Below are positions 39,401-51,400 of a stretch of DNA of 60,000 nucleotides, one piece after another. The stretch is from Apostichopus japonicus (taxonomy: Eukaryota; Echinodermata; Holothuroidea; Aspidochirotida; Stichopodidae), in contig NC_092579.1 of assembly GCF_037975245.1 (NCBI RefSeq), positions 27,765,666 through 27,825,665 of the forward strand, in the 5' to 3' direction. Under the pieces are notes generated by a model. It did no database searches and had not been told where the DNA came from. It was given only the letters and a program-made list of their open reading frames with translations. The number at the start of each line of letters is the position of its first letter. The first letter of the stretch is position 1. The translations under genes and the position numbers were made by a program.

Positions 39401-42400
39401 TCCAAATTTAATTGACATAAAAGTTTAACATTATTATTATATTCTCATCTAAACCTTTATGAAAATATTATGAAAAAATAGGTAGCATTTTAATACATTA
39501 CAGATAATCATATATTGTCATTTGGACACTTATAAAAAAAAAAAATCAATTATCCAAGGAAATGTATTAAAAGGAAGCAAATCGGAAGCATTTGATGAAA
39601 TGCCCACTTTCATTGCAAATTAATTTAAGAATAAATCAAAGTTATCAAGGTTAAAGTAAATAGTTTTTGAAAAAGTCATTTGCATATGACTAAGGTATGA
39701 ATTGACGTACAAAATTAATTCAATTAACTTATTAATATTCATGATGTCACAAGACTTGTTGATGTCAATGGACTTGCTCAAGTCACCAATGTCATGTTTC
39801 AAGGAGCATAGGAAACATGACGATATCTCTCACATCCAATAAGGTTTTCTTTACATCCTAATGATTGTACTACAAACCTATTTCTTCTTTAACTCATTGT
39901 ATGAGAATCAAAAGAATACAATTTATCCTCTTTGGATGTAGGCTTAGCTTTATATTAAACCTACAAACAAAAGATTATGCATTTTTGTTGCACTCCAAGC
40001 ATAGGCGTACGAGGCGGGGGGGCAGACTGCCCCCCCCCAAATTTCCAGAGGACAAGAAATTCGGGCAAAAGTCCTGAAAAATTCGGGCAGCCTAAGAGGA
40101 GAAAAATATATATATATATATATATATATAAATATGCAGTAGCTTGCCCGAATCTTTTTCAAATTTTTGCCCGACAATTCCGTGGAGAGCGTTTTGTGTT
40201 ATTTGTTTTGTGACATTAATATTAATATAGGCCTAATGATTTTCTTTATTTAGCATCATGATGCCCGAATATTTCCGTGCAATACCACCGTAAGCGCAGC
40301 TCATCTGGGCTACCACGTTTTTTCACTATCGCCCAAAATTAAATGTATACCTGGACATCCACGACATGAGTGTATATAAGAAACATTTTCTTTTTCATGG
40401 ATGGTGGGGGGGGGGAGGGAGTGCCTACAAGCCTAGAAGTACAGGTTTATCATATTCTTTGTTATTTTTTTATACTTTTTTGTGAGACAAATTGCAGTCT
40501 CACCCGACACAGCGACATTATCCCGCCTACGTGTCGTTGAACAATGTATGTTTTTCTGGAAGTAGCTGAGTACTGTGTTAAAATAATAAATACGGTAACT
40601 AAATAGGAGCTTAACAAATAATGTTACCATTTTTTCTTCTTCTAATTTACCAAAATTTTTGGGGAAGTGTTAATTTCTAAAACGTGAGATTATAAAATAA
40701 AAAATGTTTAGATGCAACTTGCAAGGCCTCAGAAGTGCCATTTCCGGCAATCTGAGAGGCATTTTTTGCCCAAAATTTTTTTGTACGCTACGCGCCAACT
40801 CATGGTGGCGCTCCGCTTAGATAGTGTCACGGGAACTTTCGGGCACAAAAGTTTCTGCCCCCCAAACTGAAATGGTCCTGTACGCTTATGACTCCATGGC
40901 AACATTCCTAAAAGGCAAACAACATTACACATGGAACCTCTAGCTGTGCCCCTTAGCAACAAGATACAGCAAACTTTGTAATTTGGATAGCATATTAATC
41001 CATGTGGCTGTTTCATTCGAATACCTGACAATTTCTTACAGAAACCGTGTACATCAAGTAGTTAAATCATAACACACATACCGGCAAGCCTGATGCAGTC
41101 TTACTTCCCAAGCAACATATGATCATGTTAAATAATGAAATGGTGTAACCCTGTCATTGCTTCACTAAATATTCCATTAAATCATTGCATAATAATACTA
41201 ATAATAATAATAATCATAATAATAATCATAATAATCATAATAATCATAATAATAACAATAATGATAATAATGATAATAAAGATGATGATGATGATGATGA
41301 TAATAATAATAATAATAATAATAGTAATCATAATAATAACAACAATAATCATAATAAAAAGAATAATAATAACTAAATAAAACGAAATTGAATCTTATTT
41401 TCTATACCTCTGTTATGACTTTATCCACGCCATGCTTGATGTTGATCTCTCTCTGTTCAATTTCCTTGGTAAACTGTGGTATACTACTGTGAAACAGATG
41501 CAACAGCAACTCCCTGGACTGGAGGTAGGTACTCAGGCTGCTGAGAGATCAAAACAAATTACACTTGAATTAATCCTACAATATCAACAACTCCCAGGAC
41601 AATATCAGCTGGTAACATCAGACTTTCAAATTTCACAATTTTAGCTTCATGCTATAAAAAAAATACCAGTGCTATATGTAAAAGCTACTGGAACTACTGG
41701 ACAAAATTTGTCAGTTTTCACTGACAAATTTCCTGGACTACAACACACATTTATAACTATACAGGCTTTTACAAAGTTTGCCTGTTTCTTCCAGAAAAAA
41801 ATACCACAAAGATTGTCTTGTTTCTGGTAAACACATTATCAAATTTATTTACAGTACATTTATTTATTAAAGGGAGAAGTTTGATTATACAAGAAGCAAT
41901 TTCAAAACTACCAATCTTCTTCCCTCGCTACAAACTTTAAATCCCCACCATCCACATTCATCCTCTCCCAACCGTCAATCCTTAATTTTTCATATTTCGT
42001 CTATTTTGGAAAGTGGGTTTTGAAGATGAAGATAAAATAAAAAAGACTAAAATATACTCTACTTGTCAGGCAGCTGGAAGTAGAATTCACAAAGAGATTC
42101 GGGGTGAAGGTTCTCTAGGTTGAAATCCACCGACTGAAATTTGCCGTTTACTGCAGCTTCTTTCTTATTGATCTTTTCCTGTGGAAGAAATGATATAAAC
42201 ATAAGTAACTTATACTGTGAGAACATTTATCTTCCAAAGTACAACAGTAGTGAAGCATGTGTGGCTTGATGATGTCATTTCAAGGCTTGATGATGTCATT
42301 CCAAGACTTGATCAAGTCTTCAGCCTTGTGAATGAAGCAATATGAAATCTTTCGATATCTCCCAACATGGAATAAGAATTTGCTTAGATGTTTTGGGGAA

Positions 42401-45400
42401 ACATGTTCATGACAGTTATCTCTATCACAGGGTTTCCCTAACTTTATCCCCCCACGAAACCCCCCAGTGGATGTCAGAGTTATCCACAAACCCCCAACAT
42501 TTCCAGACACGATCTGTCTTTCTGACTTTTGTACATTACTAAAGTATATGATGTATCAGATATTAGTTCAACAAAAAGTACTGTAGTTTTGACCAGTGGC
42601 GTAGCCAGAGGGGGGCCAGGGGGTAGGTCAATGCCCCCCAAATTTGCTTTGTGCTACAGTCTTGCCTCCCCCAAATAAAATCCAGTGATTTATTCAAAGT
42701 ACTTCTTTTTACATATTTTCGAGTTCTAATCACAAGTATTCATACCTCAGGGCTCATGTTCATACTTCATATAAGGTCAGAACTTGGTAATCAGACCCAG
42801 ATATTACACATTTTGGGCCTTCATCATACCCACATATGGTTCCACTGAACCATTGGATGAGTATTTATGCAGACGAGGTGCCCATTAATACATATATTTC
42901 TTGGTAATTCCTACCATGAACCATCACGGGTTGCCCCCCTTAAGAAAAATCTTGCCCCCTTAACAAAAGAATGCACGAACCCCCTGGAATGGACTCACGC
43001 ACCCCCTGGGGGTTCATGCACCCCAGTTAGGGAACCTCTGCTCTATCATATAGATCAATAAAGATGGTTGGGTTTGTGTCTCCCTAAACTCACCACATTT
43101 TGACAGAGCGTTACAAGGAACCAGAGAACAGAGCTTAAGAGGGTAGGGTAGCATACGCTGTGTTCTTCCGGTTGTAACTGAAATAAAACAAAATGGAATG
43201 GATTTTTCAGGAGCAGACAAATAGAAAACATTCGTCATTCATTAATGTTCCATGAAACATGGACATTTTACATCTCTTTTTTATTATGCACGGCATAACA
43301 GCACAACATGTACGACAGGCAGTTCTACTGTGGCATGTACAACACATAACTGCACCCTGTACTAATACTGTAGCACATTCTACACGATGATATAAAACTG
43401 TAAGATTGAGCTGATGACATTATTCCAGTTTCGATAACAACTGGAACAGACACTGCTTACGATGAATCATTTCTTTATTATACTATTGCCCAAATACTAT
43501 CTGCTTTTTCATCATCAGACATTTTCTTTGGGATTTAAAAAAATTGCCATTTTTGAAACCCTTTCTTTGACATAACGATTACTGTACAAATAGTCCTGAA
43601 AATCAGCTACTGCAAAGTTGGACAATGTGTAAGTGATGACTTTGAATACAGGTCATCTCTGAGGAGCATGGTACATTAGGTGAAAACCCAGACAAGTCAT
43701 TGGAAATAATCATTGAAATCCATTGGAATACTGTTGCCAGGGAGACAGATGTATGAGGAAGGCGGTGTGACTGCTACAATATGGTAGTATTGCTACAATA
43801 TGGTAGTATTGCTACAATATGGTAATATTGCTACAATATGGTAGTATTGCTACAATATGGTAGTATTGCTACAATATGGTAGTATTGCTACAATATGGTA
43901 GTATTGCTAAAATATGGTAGTATTGCTACAATATGGTAGTATTGCTACAATATGGTAGTATTGCTACAATATGGTAGTATTGCTACAATATGGTAGTATT
44001 GCTACAATATGGTAGTATTGCTACAATATGGTAGTATTGCTACAATATGGTAGTATTGCATGGGTCGAAAACCCACACAGAAACTGCAAAGTGTAAACTT
44101 TCCTTGAAACCTTTAAGGTGAAATATCAAGTCTCATGACAACAAATGACCTCTGCCCTTCTATTTGTTGATTTGAGAATTGTGGTCAAGTGGTTAAGGCA
44201 GTGGACTTGTGATCTAAGGTTTGCAGGTTCGAGTCCTGGCCATATCATTACTTTGTGTCCTTGGGCAAGGCACTTTATCTCCATTGCCTCTCTTCATCCA
44301 GGTGTATAAATGGGGACCTGTGAGATAAACTGTCAGCTGGGCGCTGTTTAGCTGGAGGGATTGTCTCTATGTTTGACAGGTTATTGTTAACCAGGGTAAT
44401 ATTGTTATGCGCCTTGAGCACCAATATTAGTGGATATGTCCGCGCTTTTTAAATCCTGAATAATATTATTATTTAATTGTCACCCCCTAATATATGTTAA
44501 GACTTCTCCAAGTCTGGTCAAAAAGTCAACAAAGAACTTATAAGCAGTAGCTTTTTAACCATTGCTGATGAATGGACGGACGAATGGCAAATGGGTCAAA
44601 AAGCAAGAACATTCAGAACTGACTATGTGTTTTTCCTTCTTTGAATAATAACTCAAACTTTGCATTTAATAATAAACCTTACAATTTCGACCCTGTCCAA
44701 TAGTGATTTTTCTTTCCAGTAGCCATGGAAACGAAGACCCACGATGCCCAGACGGGTCGCAGACTCCAATCTCGGCTTCAGAAATTTGATGATTACGTGG
44801 CTCCCGACGGGACAAGAGTCGATAGGGACCTCAATCTCATCACTTCGGGAGAGACAGAAAAAGAGAAGGAGAGATAAAATGCAAGCAAGTATAAACTACC
44901 CATCGAACAATCTTGCGATCCATCTCGATCAATTTATTGACATTGACAAGTTTTAAATCCACTTAATCGCAGAAAAAACAAAAACCGTAATGATTGAAAT
45001 TCTTGATCTGTTATTCCAATGCATACAATCTAGGAGAAGTTCCTACAAGGAGCTGACCTGTTAATAGCCGGGTCGGGCTCCGGGGTTAATTAGGTCGCGA
45101 GATACCTCTCATGCACTTTTCATATATAGCATCATTTCCAAGCCTCTCCATATTTTGCCAAGGCCCCCAAATTGACCTGGGTCCCTGGGCCTGACTCCCG
45201 TCTCGTCAGGCCTGCCCAGAGATCGACCTGAAAGTGATCCCTCATAGGGTAATGTGGTGAGGGTTCAGTAAATCAAGTTCATTGAGCCTCTGGGAAACTT
45301 TGGGAAGGTCTGGGGTAGGTAGGCTTTTACAGACACAGACCGCAAAATAGAGCCTATGTTAATGAGAGACATGTTGTCTTGGTTTCCTTGACATGATGGA

Positions 45401-48400
45401 TAAAAAACCACTCAAGCGGAGGAAAAATAAACCAAAATCAAAGCATTTGAAGAAAATTCTTTTTTCTTTGTAGGATAAGTAGTTTCCATGGTGATAAGGT
45501 GAAATGGGACTGGGGTGAACTTTTTTGGTTCTTTCCTTTCTTCTATTGCTAATTTAAGAAAAAAAAAAAAACATAACAAAATATTCATACTTTACTCTGA
45601 AACACTCCTAAAAAGATTCAGGTTTTACATTTAAATGGACTGATTCCAGACTGTCTCAAGGGAAGGGTATGACATATCTGTTTGGATTGTTCAATGCATG
45701 ACCAATTCAATTGTTACTGATGACTTTGTCACATTTTTGTTCAGACAGCAAATTACATCTTTGTGATTGGTCAATGTCAGATGCTTACATTACAAGGTAT
45801 TGTCTCCAGTGTGTGAGAGCACAAAAAGAGGAAACTATTAGAGTTGGACAAAACCATTGCAATATTCAAAGGATTCTTTGCTTTATACATTTTTACAAGC
45901 ATTTTTATACTGACAGATTATAGAAGCTAGACAATCAAAGTGTACTTTCTTGTTCTGATGTCATATTCTTTTAATATGTGATTAATATTATAACGATATG
46001 ACAAATATTTGAATACTGGATGAAGACAAGAATTACTCACAAATTATCCAATAAGGAAAAGTGAGCCACCACTTCCAAAGAGCCATCACATGGTATTGTG
46101 TCCTGATGTCCTTTAAACCTGAACCAAAAAAGAATTCAACAATGAACAGCTAAACAGCCATATATAGAAAGACATTTGTGATCTCCTCTGACATGTTTAT
46201 TTGTCATTGGGGAATTAATTCCATATCTTGTATAAAGCTAGAAAAGATATATTTTGTAGGGTAATTAATTGTTATGAAAACAAAGTAAAAGTAGGAACAG
46301 TTAAAAGTAGGGTTTGAAAAGATCAGCCAATCTAAGCCATCATTAAACTCTGTCTTGGAGTCAAATCAGACAGTTTGCATAATTAACAGGGTTAAACACC
46401 GTGAAAGGCAACTAGATTTCTTCTGGAACATAACCTTACATATAAGAAATATGGTGCGTTCTGTTGAAATATCACAGATCAGTTCCAAAGTACCATCTTA
46501 AAGATGTTTTTTTCTAGTCTGATCAGCAGTGTTATAAAACCCTACCTAGTATCACTGAAAATATGTGTTTTAAACGGTCAAGCTAAGCTTCTATTGCTAT
46601 ATTAATGAAGAATTATTTCATAATTCCATTTAGTCCCTATCATTCCATGACAAAGTCACTTTCCATATCAGTTCTAATCAAATATGATAAACAAAAATGG
46701 AATTTTTTGGTTAAAATTATTGATTTTTTACTTCATTAATTGAAATGATGCTTGATTAGTCAGCTAATAAGCAAAGTTTGTTATCAAATTTTAGCATGCA
46801 ATTGTAATCACAAAACTGACCAAAAGCAACTCAAAAAGTGGATTGCTTTAATATAAGCCACCACTCATTTACATTTTCCTTTCTTAAAACCGTCATATGA
46901 CACGTACTGAGTTAACTAGGTAAAAAAGTAATATTAATATCCTCTAAGTATTTTTTAATATTTTAATCAATGTTGTCAATACATTAGTCCAGAAGAAATC
47001 TAAACTAATTAGCAACCCTAAAAGAAAGTGTAAAAAAGTAATACTTTTAATGTAAGGTTATCAATTAATAATTTCTACTCTTTTAGAACCCTTCCATTTT
47101 TACATTTAATTTGTCTGTATTGCTAACATGAAATTGATAATGCTGATATCTCTTTTTTATTATAATAATTTCAATATCTGTAATTTTCTTGTTAATAGTT
47201 AACATTCTATAACATTGTTTCATTAGTATTTATAATTTGCACATGTACCCAGCACAGTTTAGTGTGTAATACGTGACAAAATGGGATTTTTTTTTTAAAT
47301 TGTCTAATTAGTGTAATAGTGTGAATGGGCCATTCTGAAAAGGCAAAGTTATGTGTAGGATTATAGTTAAAATGAAATACAATTTCTGTAAAGTTTAAAC
47401 AGTACATTTGTTCGTTTAACGGTTAAGCATTAAACAGTAGCAACACAAGTTTGTGATATAATGGAAGGCTGTACAGTCCAACCTTAGGTAAAAATATGAC
47501 AAATGTAGGGAATAAAAGTTGTAGTACTAGTAGGACTAAAATTGTTAGAACAGCATAGACATGTATGACAATTTGGGACTGAAAAAACACATGTTGCAAC
47601 ATTATTCATGAACATATCGGATATCAAAATGAATGGGTAACATTCAAAACATTAATGTTATAGCAAACAATACTAAACAAATTTATGTGATGCACAGTTG
47701 GTATATCTGATGTGCTAAATCTCCCATGATTGTTGAGATCATAATAATCACTCACACAGATGATATACACACTATTAGGAAAGCTAGGATGGAGACCTAA
47801 CAGAAAGAAAAATCAATTAGGAAAAGTTTAGTTAATTAATCAATGGATTTACCCTTCCTCATTGAACCTCCTGTAGTCATCCTCTGTCCATGAATCAAAG
47901 CGCTCTAGGTCGTTAAAGTCAAAGCACATATCATAACTGAAACAGAAATGGTTTAAATATGTTATGGTAAGTCAACTGAACTAGGTTTTGAAAGCTACAA
48001 TGGGTGGAGGGTGGGGAAAAGGGGGTGGTTGGGAGGGGATGGGGTATGGGTAATTGAAAGTGGGACATTTCTTTCTTATTTAATCAGTATTTCAGGTGAG
48101 ATAGTTTTGTCCAATTTGAATAGATTGTCTCAAGATATGAAGATGTGGTTATTATTACTACATGTACCACTAGAGTCAAGACATGTGAGTAGTATATATA
48201 TTGCTATGGAATGCCAAAATGGTCAAAATGTTACTCTCTTGTATTCATTAGTTTTATATCAGTATTTGTGGAATACTTGACCTGATTAAGTACCAAGTAC
48301 TCTAAAAACTTAGTACAAGACAGATATGTCAAATATGGAAAAATATGACAAATATGGAAGTACATACACTACTTTAACATATGAGTACACACACAAGTAC

Positions 48401-51400
48401 TTGCCGAAAAGGTACACAAGTACAACAAACAAACTCTGTAACCAGGTGCAATCTACCCTAGGCCTTAGACTCATACATCTTACTGTCCTTACTCGATATT
48501 TTTTCCCCTTTCTTTCTTTAACCCTTTTGGTATATTACAATTCATTTTCTCTTACATACATTTAGTTTACTCTTTGATTTTATATATATTTGTAATATGA
48601 GCATGCATTTACCATTCTAAGGATACAAATAAGTAAAGATCAAATCAAGAATAGAATCAAATGAAATCTACATGTCAGCTAGCTTAACCTTTTTAGAAGG
48701 ACTTCTGAACTCCAGACAAAATAAATTCATGTAAATATTGCACTTGTGGCTGGCTCTTTAATCTGGTATGCTTTGAAACCAACTTACCATATTTTACAAA
48801 AAACTTGTATGTTTTTAAGGATTTTTCTAACAAATAAATTTCCATATGAATTTCAAAAAAGTATAAAATCTGTCAGTATGGATTTAACTTAGCTGCTTTA
48901 AGGTGATACGAAAAGAATGAGTACTCTGAGTTTGAAGTGACAGATATGACAGACAAGTATAGTATTGAATTGGGTAATTGTCAGCTCAAAATAAGATTTG
49001 GTCTTCTTTTTTACTTACTTTTCCAACGCTGTAACTTCATCCGCTACAAGTATTAAGCCACATTTGGGACCAATCCCTCCTTTGCTGACCTATAACCACA
49101 AAAAAATAAAAGAAAAGGAAAACATATTAGAAATTAATATTCACTTGTTTTTTTTTGGGGGGGGGAGGGAGATAAGGAGAGTGAGAGGGTGCTGGGGGTG
49201 TGTAAGGGGTGGGGGTGGGAAGGGTAAGATCAACTTGAAAATGTTTTTGTTTTATACAAACCCTGAAGATGGTGCAGAGAAGGTTTAAATATATTTGAGG
49301 AACTGAAAAACTGATAAATAGCTACAAAACATTTTTCAGGATATTTTCATTTTGACCATTTTCTTTGGAAGAGTGTTTTCATGACTTACTTTAATGTCAA
49401 CCTTTGTTAGCTGAAAGGAATGATTCGGGTTATGAAAGACCATCGTTACAGAAGGCTCTGTTGACACGTAAGCTGCAAAACAGAAAGGAGGATAAAAGCA
49501 GGTGTTAAGATACGAGTATACAAGTACGGACGTACTATTAGGCCTATCCCTAGCAACTCTGTGAGAATATGAGTATAGAAGTATGGACTTACTATTAGCC
49601 CTATCCCTAGCCACATGGCCATATTTTGTGTTCAAACAATACAAATACTTGTTGTGCAAACATCAATTCACTTTATTAAGCTGTTTAGTCTAAGGAAGAA
49701 CAGGGACATTTTTCAAGTAAATGTATAATCCTAAGAGAGTTGTTCCAATAATGTGTTTGAAAAAGGAATGTCCTGCAACGAAAATTAAACTGATTTGTAT
49801 TTGACAAAATGAAAAGCAGTGTACTACTAATTTAAAACAAAAACAAGAAAACCAAGAGGTTTTGAGATTCCTTGGCATCTAAATATTACTGTAGGTTCAT
49901 TGTGTACAATTGGTTCCGACCTTTTATGAATATTAATGTAGCATCAACACAAATGTTGTTCCTTGCTATCAGCTCAAGTTTGATGAACAAATTGATATTT
50001 TAAAGAATTTGCTTTAAGCTCTACCACTCATATGCCCCCCTCATTAATAGTATTGGGGTAGAATTCCGACTTGCAGCTGGAAGGTTAGGGGTTCGACTCC
50101 TGGCCGGGTCATACTGAAGATTTGTTGAAAATCACTCTAAGCCCCGCCCACTCATTAATATTCATGATAATAGCACAAAAAAAATCGTCTACTCATGATG
50201 GGTAACCTATGTACCAAAAATGAGATCAATCCACCTTGGGATTGCTGAGAAAACCTAATTTCAAGCTTTTTTGTGAAAAACAACTTAGCCCCGCCCCTCA
50301 TGAATAATAATGAGATTGGACAAACTGTTACCATATTAATATAGAGGACTTTCCTCTAGTACCACCAAACCAAGTTCCATGAAAATTGAACATACCGTTG
50401 CGAAGATATTAACATTTGTTGAAAATCACTCTAAGCCCCGCCCACTCATTAATATTCATGATATTAGCACCAAAATAAATAGGGATCGCCTACTCATGAT
50501 GGGTAACCTATGTACCAAGAATGAGATCAATCCACCTTGGGATTGCTGAGAAAACCTAATTTCAAGTTCTTTGCGAAAAACAACACTTAGCCCCGCCCCT
50601 CATGAATAATAATGAGATTGGACAAACTGTTACCATATTAATATAGAGGACTTTCCTCTAGTACCACCAAACTAAGTTCCATGAAAATTGAACATACGGT
50701 TGCGAAGATATTAACATTTGTTGAAAATCACTCTAAGCCCCGCCCACTCATTAATATTCATGATATTAGCACCAAAATAAATAGGGATCGTCTACTCATG
50801 ATGGGTAACCTATGTACCAAGAATGAGATCAATCCACCTTGGGATTGCTGAGAAAACCTAATTTCAAGTTCTTTGCGAAAAACAACACTTAGCCCCGCCC
50901 CTCATGAATAATAATGAGATTGGACAAACTGTTACCATATTAATATAGAGGACTTTCCTCTAGTACCACCAAACTAAGTTCCATGAAAATTGAACATACG
51001 GTTGCGAAGATATTAACATTTGTTGAAAATCACTCTAAGCCTCGCCCACTCATTAATATTCATGATATTAGCACCAAAATAAATAGGGATCGTCTACTCA
51101 TGATGGGTAACCTATGTACCAAGAATGAGATCAATCCACCTTGGGATTGCTGAGAAAACCTAATTTCAAGCTTTTTTGCAAAAAACAACACTTAGCCCCG
51201 CCCCTCATGAATAATAATGAGATTGGACAAACTGTCACCATATTCATATAGAGGACTTTCCTCTTGTACCACCAAACCACGTTCCATGAAAATTGAACTT
51301 ACGGTTGCGAAGATATTGACATTTGTTGAAAATCACTCTAAGCCCCGCCCACTCATTAATATTCATGATATTAGCACCAAAATACATAGGGATCGTCTAC

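Noticed and set aside
41135-41380. Poly-Ile and poly-Asn frames
   Set aside because: Microsatellite translation.
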